This document shows, one piece after another, positions 33,267-41,192 of a stretch of 42,409 bases of DNA. The stretch spans positions 1 to 42,409 of the forward strand of contig UQOS01000008.1 of assembly GCA_900542735.1 (NCBI GenBank), given 5' to 3'. The stretch's first letter is position 1. The number at the start of each line of letters is the position of its first letter. The position numbers and the translations under genes are program-made. The notes beneath the pieces are model-generated. The model did not search any database. It saw only the letters and a program-made list of their open reading frames with translations, and had not been told where the DNA came from. Source of the stretch: an uncultured Mycoplasmatota bacterium (GTDB lineage Bacteria > Bacillota_I > Bacilli_A > RF39 > UBA660).

Positions 33267-34295
33267 ATGCAACTAGAAGATTTTGACTATGATTTACCAC
33301 AAGAGTTAATAGCTCAAGTACCTCTTGAAAAAAGAGATACTTCAAGATTAATGGTATTAGATAAAAATACAGGAGAAGTAGAACATAAACATTTTACTGA
33401 TATTTTAGATTATATGGAGGAAGGAGATACTTTGGTACTTAATGATACCAAAGTATTACCAGCTAGATTAATTGGCGTAAAAGAAGATACAGGTGCCGTA
33501 ATTGAAGTATTATTACTAAAAGATATAGAAGGTGCTACTTGGGAGTGCTTAACGAAACCTGCAAAAAGAGTCCATGTTGGTACTGTTATATCTTTTGGAA
33601 ATGGAAAGTTAAAAGCTAAATGTGTTTTTGAAGGAGAAGATGGCATTCGTAAATATGATTTGATTTACGATGGCATTTTACTAGAAATTCTAGATGAATT
33701 AGGTACTATGCCACTTCCTCCTTATATTCATGAAAAGTTAGAAGACCAAACTAGATATAATACGGTATATGCTAAAAATATTGGAAGTAGTGCAGCTCCT
33801 ACAGCAGGACTTCATTTTACGAAAGAATTATTAGAAAAAGTAAAGATGAAGAAAGTAAATATTGCCTATGTAACACTTCATGTAGGTCTTGGAACTTTTA
33901 GACCTGTTATGGAAGATAATATACTAGAACACAAAATGCATACCGAATACTATGAAATGAGTAAAGAAACTGCTGATATTCTAACTAAGACTAAAGAAAA
34001 TCATAAAAAAATAATAGCTGTTGGAACAACTAGTGTTAGAACCATTGAAACTATTATGACTAAATATGGCGAATTTAAAGAATGTTGTGGTAATACAGAT
34101 ATCTTTATTTATCCAGGTTATCAGTTTAAAGCAATCAATTATTTAATTACGAACTTTCATTTACCAAAGTCAACTCTTATTATGCTAATAAGTGCACTAG
34201 CTGGTAGAGAAAAAGTATTAAATGCCTATAAAATAGCTGTAGAAGAAAAGTATCGTTTCTTTTCATTTGGCGATAGTATGTTAATAAAATATTAA
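33267..34295 (+). CDS. queA: tRNA preQ1(34) S-adenosylmethionine ribosyltransferase-isomerase
   Basis: The 342-residue enzyme moves the ribosyl part of SAM to preQ1 at tRNA position 34 to give epoxyqueuosine. Family signs are FDYDLPQELIAQVPLEKRDTSRL (given in two parts: FDYDLPQELIAQ and PLEKRDTSRLMVL), LNDTKVLPARLIG, GSSAAPTAGLHFT, VTLHVGLGTFRPV and ITNFHLPKSTLIML. The length is usual. It is in the same operon as tgt, which installs preQ1, separated by one unknown gene. Confidence 0.96.
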   Translation: MQLEDFDYDLPQELIAQVPLEKRDTSRLMVLDKNTGEVEHKHFTDILDYMEEGDTLVLNDTKVLPARLIGVKEDTGAVIEVLLLKDIEGATWECLTKPAKRVHVGTVISFGNGKLKAKCVFEGEDGIRKYDLIYDGILLEILDELGTMPLPPYIHEKLEDQTRYNTVYAKNIGSSAAPTAGLHFTKELLEKVKMKKVNIAYVTLHVGLGTFRPVMEDNILEHKMHTEYYEMSKETADILTKTKENHKKIIAVGTTSVRTIETIMTKYGEFKECCGNTDIFIYPGYQFKAINYLITNFHLPKSTLIMLISALAGREKVLNAYKIAVEEKYRFFSFGDSMLIKY

Positions 34296-34309
34296 AAAAG
34301 GAGTATAGT

Positions 34310-34840
34310 ATGGAATACGAAAAACAATTAATTTGGATTATTCCCAATAATGAATATAGCGAAAATAATTTAGAAGATGGAAGAGGAACTTTTTTTCCAT
34401 TTATGACTGGAGATAGAGATCATCGTTCTAGATGTCAAGAATTTTGTGAAGAACATAAATTATCTAATTATCCAGTGGGTGGTTCTCATGATGATTGGGG
34501 TAAATATTTAACTGAGCGTGGTTTTATTGTGTTTTTTAATTCAGGGGTAACCATTGACAACAAATATTTTGGAGCATTATATTTACCAGCACAATTAACA
34601 GAAAAGCAAATAAATTTTTTGGAAGATAGAAAAGAATTATTAGAAGAAAAGTATAATCATAATACGTCTTTTTTAGGAATTAGAGTACTTGCATCAACTC
34701 CACTTGATTATAGAAACAATGGGTTTAGAGATTTACAAATAGAATCAATTATTGAAAATTGTCCAAGTGATGATGCTATTGTATTACTTTACAAAGAAGT
34801 TAATAGTCAAAAGGAAAATTTAAAAAGGAAAAGCTTATAA
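34310..34840 (+). CDS. Uncharacterised protein between queA and tgt
   Basis: The 176-residue protein has a conserved-looking core (DGRGTFFPFMTGDRDHRSRC, then SHDDWGKYLTERGFIVFFN) with His, Asp and Cys residues that might bind a metal or ligand. No signal peptide or membrane helix is seen. I do not recognise the family. AAAAAGGAG precedes the ATG, and tgt follows after 25 bases. A role in queuosine modification is possible from position alone. Confidence 0.65.
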   Translation: MEYEKQLIWIIPNNEYSENNLEDGRGTFFPFMTGDRDHRSRCQEFCEEHKLSNYPVGGSHDDWGKYLTERGFIVFFNSGVTIDNKYFGALYLPAQLTEKQINFLEDRKELLEEKYNHNTSFLGIRVLASTPLDYRNNGFRDLQIESIIENCPSDDAIVLLYKEVNSQKENLKRKSL

Positions 34841-34865
34841 TATTTTAAATACAAGGAGGTAAAAC

Positions 34866-35993
34866 ATGAAAATTAAATATAACTTATTACATGAAGAAAA
34901 AAATACAAATGCTAGACTTGGTACCATTGAAACAAATTATGGGGTAGTAAATACTCCAATGTTTATGCCAGTTGGAACGCGTGCTACTGTAAAAACATTA
35001 ACACCAGAAGAATTATATGAAATGCATAGTGGCGTTATTTTAGCAAATACTTACCATTTATGGTTAAGACCTGGTGCTGATTTAATTGAAAAAGCAGGGG
35101 GATTACATAAATTTATGAATTATCATGGACCTATTTTAACAGATAGTGGTGGATTCCAAGTATTTTCTCTAGCAAATCCTAAAGATATTAGTGAAGAAGG
35201 CGTTCATTTTAAAAGTCATATTGATGGATCTAATCTATTTCTAACACCAGAAAAATCTATTGAAATTCAAAATAAGTTAGATAGTGATATTGCGATGAGC
35301 TTTGATGAGTGTCCTCCTGCTAGTGCTAGTTACGAATATATGAAAAATAGTGTAGAAAGAACACTTCGTTGGGCTAAAAGAGGAAAAGATGCTCATAAAA
35401 ATCCCAATCAATCTTTATTTGGAATCGTACAAGGTGGGGTATATGAAGATTTAAGAAAGTATTCTGCTACTGAGACTGTAAAACTTGATTTTGATGGTTA
35501 TAGTATTGGTGGAGTAGCAAATGATGGTGAAAATAAAGATGCCATGTATAAAGCAATCGAATATTCAACACCTTACATTCCTAAAGATAAAGTTCGTTAT
35601 TTAATGGGAGTTGGAGAACCAGAAGATATTATTGAAGGTGTGATTCGTGGAGTAGATATATTTGATTGTGTTTTACCAACTAGAATAGCTCGTCATGGAA
35701 ATGCCTTTACGAAATACGGTAAAATCAGTTTAAAAAATGCTAAATATAAAGAAGATTTCACTCCTATTGAAGAAGGATGTGACTGTTATGCTTGTAAAAA
35801 CTATACCAAAGCTTATATTAGACATTTAGTAAATGTAGATGAAGTATTAGGTGGTAGATTATTATCGATTCATAATATTCGTTTTTTAATTCGTTTAACG
35901 GAAGAATTAAGAGAAGCAATTAAAGAAGATAAGTTATTAGAATATCGTGATGAATTTTATAAAAACTATCAAATGAAACACAAAGCTAAATAA
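34866..35993 (+). CDS. tgt: Queuine/preQ1 tRNA-ribosyltransferase
   Basis: The 375-residue TIM-barrel enzyme swaps guanine 34 of GUN-anticodon tRNAs for preQ1. It shows LANTYHLWLRPG, LTDSGGFQVFSL (catalytic Asp near 93), FGIVQGGVYEDLR, YSIGGVANDGE, GVDIFDCVLPTRIARHG (nucleophile Asp), and the zinc site CDCYAC (305-310) with further Cys/His in the C-terminal part. AAGGAGG precedes the ATG. The last gene of the ruvA-tgt operon; the mobile-looking island begins right after it. Confidence 0.96.
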   Translation: MKIKYNLLHEEKNTNARLGTIETNYGVVNTPMFMPVGTRATVKTLTPEELYEMHSGVILANTYHLWLRPGADLIEKAGGLHKFMNYHGPILTDSGGFQVFSLANPKDISEEGVHFKSHIDGSNLFLTPEKSIEIQNKLDSDIAMSFDECPPASASYEYMKNSVERTLRWAKRGKDAHKNPNQSLFGIVQGGVYEDLRKYSATETVKLDFDGYSIGGVANDGENKDAMYKAIEYSTPYIPKDKVRYLMGVGEPEDIIEGVIRGVDIFDCVLPTRIARHGNAFTKYGKISLKNAKYKEDFTPIEEGCDCYACKNYTKAYIRHLVNVDEVLGGRLLSIHNIRFLIRLTEELREAIKEDKLLEYRDEFYKNYQMKHKAK

Positions 35994-36193
35994 TTTTAAT
36001 AGATAAAAGAGTCAATTTAAAATATTATGGAATTTCTAAAGAAAAAGCTGAAAAGCAAATAGAATCTATCAATAAAAAGCATGGAAAACATTATAAATAC
36101 TATACAGATAGAGCTTGGAAAAATCCTAATAATTATGATTTAATGTTAAATGTTGATTTATTAGGAGTAGAGAAGTGTGTTCAACTAATTTAA
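35990..36193 (+). pseudogene. C-terminal relic of a cytidylate-kinase-like (AAA_26) gene
   Basis: Directly behind tgt a frame without start codon reads IDKRVNLKYYGISKEKAEKQ, continues with KHYKYYTDRAWKNPNNYDLML and ends NVDLLGVEKCVQLI. This matches the end of cytidylate-kinase-like family proteins (family pattern: '...DKR...YY...W....NYDL.lNs..lGie...'). The N-terminal P-loop part is absent. It is a broken remnant left by an insertion or deletion at this site. Confidence 0.65.
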
Positions 36194-36224
36194 AATATTA
36201 TAAAGTCTAAGTAGTAATAAAAAT

Positions 36225-36266
36225 AAAAAAATAAGTAACAGTTTCTAAAACTGCTGCTTATTTTTA
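36225..36266 (+). terminator. Terminator after the relic
   Basis: AAATAAGTAACAGTTT pairs with AAACTGCTGCTTATTT with small mismatches, followed by TTTATA. It may end the ruvA-tgt transcript. Confidence 0.65.
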
Positions 36267-36492
36267 TATAATGGGAAAGTCATACTTAATGATAAAATTA
36301 TATAAATATCACTTAACTATTACAAATTTAGAAAGCAAATTATTAAATGATAGAGATGAATTTTTATTAGTTTTATCAGTTATTTAATGATTATGGCGTT
36401 CTCAAATTCAAATGAGTATTTTATCAAAACGGAATCAAATATAAATTAAAGATTAGCTGATATACCATATTTAAAAAATTAAGTCAAAAGTA

Positions 36493-36521
36493 TTGATTAT
36501 TGGTGGTAAATATGGTATATT
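36493..36521 (+). promoter_or_regulatory. Promoter of the first Abi-linked RNA and the abi gene
   Basis: TTGATT (36493-36498), 17 bases, TATATT (36516-36521). The predicted start is the G of GATTGG at 36528, seven bases after the -10. The rest of 36267-36490 is AT-rich, with only a 38-codon frame (36271-36387) lacking a ribosome binding site. Confidence 0.6.
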
Positions 36522-36527
36522 TATATC

Positions 36528-36566
36528 GATTGGTACTCAGGAAACTTTTGAAGCCCTGAGTCGTTT
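36528..36566 (+). ncRNA. Structured RNA copy 1, abiF-RNA-like, in the abi leader
   Basis: GATTGGT, then stem ACTCAGG (36535-36541)/CCTGAGT (36555-36561) around the loop AAACTTTTGAAGC, then CGTT. Copy 2 at 37486 keeps the flanks and loop, but the stem changes to ACTTAGA/TCTAAGT: two compensatory base-pair changes. The position beside an Abi_2/AbiF gene matches the described abiF RNA motif (from memory of the published structured-RNA catalogues). The stem can be extended by an inner CTT/AAG. Copy 1 has no terminator and runs on into the abi message. Confidence 0.7.
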
Positions 36567-36587
36567 TATTTTAAGGAAGTGATAACT

Positions 36588-37460
36588 TTGAAACAATATA
36601 AAAATCCAAATGAATTAGTAGAATATTTGATATCAAAAGGCGTATCCATTTCTAATAAAGAAGATGCATTAAATAAAATCAAAAAATATTCTTACTACTC
36701 AATCATAAATAGTTATAAAGATATTTTTAAAACTTCTGATAAACATTATAAAAAAAATGTATCTTTTGATGAAATATATGCTTTATATGAATTTGATAAA
36801 AATATTAGATCTATATTTTTAAAATATATTCTTGAGATTGAAACTATTATTAAATCTTTGTTAGCAGAAACTATATCAGAAAAATATAGTATAGAGAATT
36901 ATTTGATAGTAGATAACTTTGATGATAATGTTAATAGTTCTATTATTGAGGAGTCTATAGAAAAAATAAAAGAAGAAATAGAAAAACAAAATGGGAAGCA
37001 TGAAGCATTGACTCATTATATTGATGTATATGGATTTGTTCCACCATTTGTATTAACAAAAATATTAACACTTGGTGAATTGAGTAGATTATATACTATG
37101 TTAAAACAATCAGATAGACAAATGATAAGTAAAGAATTTAAAATATCTGATAAATTACTCAAACAAATTATGAAGAATATGACAATGATTAGAAATATAT
37201 GTGCTCATAATGATAGATTATTTTCATTTCATAGTAAATTCTTATTAACATTTAAAGATATTGATAAAAACTATATAAATAAAGATAATTCAACAAATTT
37301 ATATATGATTATGAAATCTATGCAAGTTTTATTAGATGAAGAAAAATGCTTAGAATTCGAAAAATTAATAAATATTGAAATAAATAAATTAGAAAGTAAA
37401 ATTAATTCAGTAAATATAGATATTATTTTATATTTAATGGGATTTAATGAGAATAAATAA
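36588..37460 (+). CDS. AbiF/Abi_2-family abortive-infection protein (HEPN fold)
   Basis: I choose TTG 36588 (KQYKNPNELVEYL), eight bases after AAGGAAG; a GTG at 36579 overlaps that site. The 290-residue protein has the Abi_2 layout: an N-terminal K..N..ELVEYLISKGV segment, KKYSYYSIINSYKDIF, the central FDEIYALYEFDKNIRSIFL helix, and near the end IRNICAHNDRLFSF. The latter carries RxxxxH (R202-H207), the catalytic motif of HEPN ribonucleases. Such proteins stop phage growth by cutting RNA or halting the cell. The gene sits between two related structured RNAs and between two gene relics, which suggests a mobile defence or toxin-antitoxin unit. It is very AT-rich, like the island around it. Confidence 0.85.
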   Translation: MKQYKNPNELVEYLISKGVSISNKEDALNKIKKYSYYSIINSYKDIFKTSDKHYKKNVSFDEIYALYEFDKNIRSIFLKYILEIETIIKSLLAETISEKYSIENYLIVDNFDDNVNSSIIEESIEKIKEEIEKQNGKHEALTHYIDVYGFVPPFVLTKILTLGELSRLYTMLKQSDRQMISKEFKISDKLLKQIMKNMTMIRNICAHNDRLFSFHSKFLLTFKDIDKNYINKDNSTNLYMIMKSMQVLLDEEKCLEFEKLINIEINKLESKINSVNIDIILYLMGFNENK

Positions 37461-37473
37461 AATTAAAAAAGTA

Positions 37474-37479
37474 TATAAT
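37474..37479 (+). promoter_or_regulatory. -10 of the second Abi-linked RNA
   Basis: TATAAT, seven bases before the GATTGG start of copy 2, the same spacing as at copy 1. The -35 is weak (GAATAA at 17 bases). Confidence 0.45.
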
Positions 37480-37485
37480 AATATT

Positions 37486-37560
37486 GATTGGTACTTAGAA
37501 AACTTTAGAAGCTCTAAGTCGTCAAAAAAGTTCCATGCAGAAATGTATGGGCTTTTTTTG
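37486..37560 (+). ncRNA. Structured RNA copy 2 with its own terminator
   Basis: GATTGGT, stem ACTTAGA (37493-37499)/TCTAAGT (37513-37519), loop AAACTTTAGAAGC, then CGTC and a terminator hairpin. This gives a free RNA of about 75 bases. It is the likely stand-alone, trans-acting form; copy 1 is its relative in the abi leader. In an RNA-antitoxin model copy 2 would hold the Abi protein inactive (inference). Confidence 0.7.
37523..37560 (+). terminator. Terminator of RNA copy 2
   Basis: CCATGCA-GAAA-TGTATGG (37533-37550) with a GAAA tetraloop, an outer A-run/T-run pairing and seven Ts. Confidence 0.85.
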
Positions 37561-37580
37561 TGTAAAAAATAAAAGGAGAA

Positions 37581-37766
37581 ATGAATATAAATTTAAACTA
37601 TGTAATATTTAGAAGTGAACATATTATGACTATTAATGATTTAGCTCAAATTGAATCACATAATAAAAGAGAAAAGAAAACTTATAATTCTAATCCAGAT
37701 ATAGAAAAAAGTAAAGATAATATAGAATTAGTTTCCTTATCAGATAAATATGTTAATGGGTTTTGA
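37581..37766 (+). pseudogene. N-terminal relic of a MobV/Pre plasmid relaxase
   Basis: The 61-residue frame reads NYVIFRSEHIMTINDLAQIE, then SHNKREKKTYNSNPDIEKSK and DNIELV. MobV (Pre/Mob) relaxases begin with 'Y.i.R.eKi....l....HN.Re......N.D....N..L', so this is their first ~50 residues. The intact protein has 300-500 residues; here it is cut off and the next gene follows at once on the other strand. AAAGGAG is only two bases before the ATG. It marks past integration of a small mobilisable element. Confidence 0.6.
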
Positions 37767-37773
37767 TATCTAT

Positions 37774-38682
37774 TTAAGACGCCTCTTTATAAATTTTAAT
37801 GTCAAAGTTATGTTGATCACTTTCTAATTCTTCAAGTTCAGTAGTCGTAATTAAAAAGTAATCATATTCTAAAACATCTGTACTGTTAGAAGTAACAGGA
37901 TCGTCCCAAGTTAAATCCAAATGATACCAATTATTATCGACATTTACTAAATTCCAAATGTGATTCTCACTAGATATTTTATAGTTAGGAATATTTAATC
38001 TATCTAGAAATAATTTCATACTATCAGCATATCCACCACAAATAGCATAATGTTCAATTAGTGCTCCATAAGCAGAATCAGAATGATAATTATTTACTTT
38101 ATTATCACTACGATTAATATCATATTTAGTATTATTTATGATGTAATCATGAATCGTTTTTATTTTATCTTCTGTTTTCATATTATCTTGAATATTTTCT
38201 TTAATTACATTTTCAATAACTATATTTAATTCATTAATCTCTTTCTCTGTATAATTATGTTTAATAGAAATAGTTACTTTACCAGTAGAATCAAATTCTG
38301 TTTCAATATTTTGAAAGCTGTTATAAACAGGAACAAAATTATTAATATTAGAAAGCAATAACTGTTGATTAGATAAATAGTCAACATCATCAATACAGTC
38401 TTTATAATCAGTAGGGCAGTAGAAAGTAAAACTTTCCATACCAGAATTTAAAACAGTATAATAAATATTAATAATATCTTTTTTAGATTTAGGACTAAAA
38501 TCATTCGTTAATTTTAAATAGTCATAACTAGTATTACCAGCATAACTATTATTTTCTAAAGAAGAAGCTATTTTTTCATCTTTGGAAATATGTTTTACTA
38601 CAAAAGCAGAAATTTCTTGGCTATACATTATACATAACATAAAAGTACATAATGTAATTAACAAAATAGATAGTTTTTTCAT
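37774..38682 (-). CDS. Exported transglutaminase-like (cysteine protease fold) protein
   Basis: The start at 38682 (MKKLSILLITL) comes six bases after AGGGTG. The 302-residue protein has an N-terminal signal or anchor helix (ILLITLCTFMLCIMY), an outside domain, then a transglutaminase core: KTIHDYIINNTKYD, AICGGYADSMKLFLD (catalytic Cys), SENHIWNLV (His) and YHLDLTWDDP (Asp). Such proteins act on cell-wall peptides or surface proteins. It is convergent with the relaxase relic and lies after the rpsT terminator on the same strand. Confidence 0.83.
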   Translation of the reverse strand: MKKLSILLITLCTFMLCIMYSQEISAFVVKHISKDEKIASSLENNSYAGNTSYDYLKLTNDFSPKSKKDIINIYYTVLNSGMESFTFYCPTDYKDCIDDVDYLSNQQLLLSNINNFVPVYNSFQNIETEFDSTGKVTISIKHNYTEKEINELNIVIENVIKENIQDNMKTEDKIKTIHDYIINNTKYDINRSDNKVNNYHSDSAYGALIEHYAICGGYADSMKLFLDRLNIPNYKISSENHIWNLVNVDNNWYHLDLTWDDPVTSNSTDVLEYDYFLITTTELEELESDQHNFDIKIYKEAS

Positions 38683-38733
38683 AAGCATCACCCTAGTATC
38701 ATTGTATAACAGGAACTAAATTGTCGCAAGAAA

Positions 38734-38759
38734 AAAATATCTACATACATAGATATTTT
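38734..38759 (-). terminator. Terminator of rpsT
   Basis: AAAATATCTA (38734-38743) pairs with TAGATATTTT (38750-38759). On the minus strand it is followed by a T run. Confidence 0.85.
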
Positions 38760-39021
38760 AGTTTAAAGCGTTTGTTTGTTTTGTTAATCTTGATTTTTCT
38801 CTTGCTGCTTTATTTTTATGAATTAAGCCACTAGCTACTGCTTTGTCAATTCTTTTAATAGCAACTTTTAAGTTTTCTTCTGCAAGAGCTTTATCTTGAG
38901 TCTTGATTGCTTTTTCGCTTTTTTTGATAGCAGTTTTCATGCTTGATTTTCCAAGTGTGTTATTAGCATTCTTCTTACGACTAGTAATAACTCTTTTCTT
39001 TGCACTTTTAATATTTGGCAT
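38758..39021 (-). CDS. rpsT: 30S ribosomal protein S20
   Basis: The 87-residue, Lys-rich protein shows the S20 signs MPNIKSAKKRVITSRKKNAN, the middle AIKKSEKAIKTQD and the end SGLIHKNKAAREKSRLTKQ. The length is typical. It binds 16S rRNA early in assembly. It has its own promoter and terminator and is divergent from gpr, the arrangement seen in many Bacillota. Confidence 0.96.
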   Translation of the reverse strand: MPNIKSAKKRVITSRKKNANNTLGKSSMKTAIKKSEKAIKTQDKALAEENLKVAIKRIDKAVASGLIHKNKAAREKSRLTKQTNALN

Positions 39022-39051
39022 AGTTTCACCTCACTTTTTTAGCTACAACTA

Positions 39052-39080
39052 ATGATACCAAATTTTTTCTAAAAAAGCAA
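39052..39080 (-). promoter_or_regulatory. Promoter of rpsT
   Basis: On the minus strand: TTGCTT (39080-39075), 17 bases, TATCAT (39057-39052), preceded by TGG as an extended -10. Confidence 0.5.
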
Positions 39081-39124
39081 ATAAAATATCAAAAAAATGG
39101 AAAAAATAATATCAGGTGATAAGA

Positions 39125-40153
39125 ATGCAAGAAAAAGATTTAAAAAATTATTCTATTCGAACAGATTTAGTAGTAGATATGATGGATAGTAATTTTACTA
39201 GTCAAAAAATAATATCAAAAAAAGAAACATTTCAAGATATTCAAATATTAGAAGTTACAATTACGAGTGATGAAAATGAATTAAAAAAGAAAAAAGGAAA
39301 ATATATTACGATTAGTTATCAAGATGTTACGGATAAAACTAATTTTCAAAATTTAGAAAAAGTAGTTATTAAAGAACTAAAAAAAATGATAAAAGTATTA
39401 AATCTTACGGATAAAAGTAAATGTTTAGTAGTAGGACTAGGAAACATAAAATCTACTCCAGATGCTTTAGGGCCTAAAACTGTAGCAGATGTTATGGCAA
39501 CTAGGTATTTATATGAAATTGATGAAATTGAAGTGGATCCAAATTATCGTAATGTAGCTACTTTTATACCAGGTGTGACTGGTGAAACAGGAATTGAATC
39601 TAGTGATATTGTGTTAGGCATTATAGAAAAAATTAAACCTGATTTCGTAATTACCATTGACGCTTTAGCATCTAGTAGTATGGAGCGTGTAAATAAAACA
39701 ATCCAAATTACAGATAGTGGAATCCATCCAGGCAGTGGTGTTTATAATAATCGAAAAGAGTTAAGTTATGAAACTTTACATATACCAGTTATTTCAATAG
39801 GAATCCCAACTGTTATTGAAGCTTTTGTGTTAGTAAGTGATACTATTGGCTATTTATTAAAACACTTTAGTTATAATAAAGAAAACTATCAAAAAAATAA
39901 ATTGATACCTGTTACTATGAGAAATTATTTAGAACATGATATTAATTTAACAGAAGAAGAAAAAACAAAGCTTTTAGGAGAAATTGGTACCTTAAGTGAG
40001 GAAGAAGTCAAGGAACTTATTTTTGAAGTTTTAACACCAATTGGTTATAACATGATGATTACCCCAAAAGAAATTGATTTCGTAATTGAAAAGACTAGTC
40101 TTTTACTAGCAAACGCAATAAATAAGGCTTTACACAAAAATTTCGACATATAA
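39125..40153 (+). CDS. gpr: Germination (spore) protease GPR
   Basis: ATG 39125 lies six bases after AGGTG. The 342-residue protein is the aspartic-type peptidase (A25) that degrades small acid-soluble spore proteins during germination. Signs are the start YSIRTDLVVDM (with the autoprocessing region), VVGLGNIKSTPDALGPKTV, FIPGVTGETGIESSDIV, FVITIDALASSSMERVN and TDSGIHPGSGVYNNRKEL. Its presence indicates endospore formation. It precedes spoIIP, as in Bacillus. No clear sigma-F/G promoter could be identified by eye. Confidence 0.95.
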   Translation: MQEKDLKNYSIRTDLVVDMMDSNFTSQKIISKKETFQDIQILEVTITSDENELKKKKGKYITISYQDVTDKTNFQNLEKVVIKELKKMIKVLNLTDKSKCLVVGLGNIKSTPDALGPKTVADVMATRYLYEIDEIEVDPNYRNVATFIPGVTGETGIESSDIVLGIIEKIKPDFVITIDALASSSMERVNKTIQITDSGIHPGSGVYNNRKELSYETLHIPVISIGIPTVIEAFVLVSDTIGYLLKHFSYNKENYQKNKLIPVTMRNYLEHDINLTEEEKTKLLGEIGTLSEEEVKELIFEVLTPIGYNMMITPKEIDFVIEKTSLLLANAINKALHKNFDI

Positions 40154-40193
40154 ATAACACACTACTAGTTATATTAATAGTGGTGGTGATATT

Positions 40194-41192
40194 ATGAAAA
40201 AAAGAAAAATGAAGATAAGACATGAAAAACATAAGTTTATAGTAAGAAAAATATTTTTGTTTTTGTGCCTATTTTCGTTTTCTTTTTGTTTGACACTACG
40301 ATATTTTACGAAAAATATGAATAATGAAACTTTTTTAAGATTATTATTAAAAAACGGAAATAGTCATTTAGAATTAAAAACAGATACTAAGTTTTTTAAA
40401 AATTTAATTACTTTTATCACAGATATTGATTTTAAAAAACCTAATACATTATTAGAAGTGGATTCTAGTTATTTAGAGCCTCAAACATCTTCAGATGATG
40501 ATATCGATATTGATACTATTCCATCTTCTAATTATATAAAAGATCCATATTCTAACATAGATTCTAGTAATCCTATTGTCTATTTATACAATACTCATCA
40601 ATCAGAAGAATATGCTAGTAATGAGTTACAGACTTATAATGTAAAACCAACTGTAATGATGGCAAGTTATATTTTAAGAGAAAAACTAAATCGTAATGGA
40701 ATTAGTACGATTGTTGAAGAAAATGATGTTACAGAGTTTCTAAAAACAAATAATTGGAACTATGCTTCTAGTTATAAAGTTACCAAGTTGTTGATGCAAG
40801 ATGCTTATAATAAGAATAATTCTTTAAAATATTTTGTAGACTTACACCGTGATTCTGTTAAGAAAAGTATTTCTACAGTTACGATTCATGATAAAAAATA
40901 TGCTAAGATTTTGTTTATAGCTGGTCTTGAAAATAAAGACTATGCCTTAAATTTAAAGATGATAGAAGCATTAGATAAATCTTTTAATGAAAAATACCCT
41001 GGCTTATCTAGAGGAATTTATAAAAAGCAGGGCAAAGGAGTAAATGGCGTCTATAATCAGGATTTTAGTCCTAATACCATTTTAATTGAAATAGGAGGTC
41101 AAGATAATACGATTGATGAAGTATTTAATACTTGTGAAGCTATTAGTGAAGTGTTAACAGAATATATTAAGGGGGACAAAAATGAAGAATAA
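40194..41192 (+). CDS. spoIIP: Stage II sporulation protein P
   Basis: The 332-residue protein has a basic N-terminus, one membrane helix (KIFLFLCLFSFSFCLTL), a linker, and the SpoIIP amidase/endopeptidase domain: IVYLYNTHQSEEY (zinc-binding His and Glu), YFVDLHRDSV, and YNQDFSPNTILIEIGGQDNT. SpoIIP, with SpoIID and SpoIIM, thins septal peptidoglycan during engulfment. The gene follows gpr with GTGGTGGTGAT before the ATG and overlaps the next gene by eleven bases. Confidence 0.94.
   Translation: MKKRKMKIRHEKHKFIVRKIFLFLCLFSFSFCLTLRYFTKNMNNETFLRLLLKNGNSHLELKTDTKFFKNLITFITDIDFKKPNTLLEVDSSYLEPQTSSDDDIDIDTIPSSNYIKDPYSNIDSSNPIVYLYNTHQSEEYASNELQTYNVKPTVMMASYILREKLNRNGISTIVEENDVTEFLKTNNWNYASSYKVTKLLMQDAYNKNNSLKYFVDLHRDSVKKSISTVTIHDKKYAKILFIAGLENKDYALNLKMIEALDKSFNEKYPGLSRGIYKKQGKGVNGVYNQDFSPNTILIEIGGQDNTIDEVFNTCEAISEVLTEYIKGDKNEE

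Noticed and set aside
36271..36387. 38-codon frame (MGKSYLMIKLYKY...) before the Abi promoter
   Set aside because: No ribosome binding site and directly behind a terminator; probably decayed sequence of the island.
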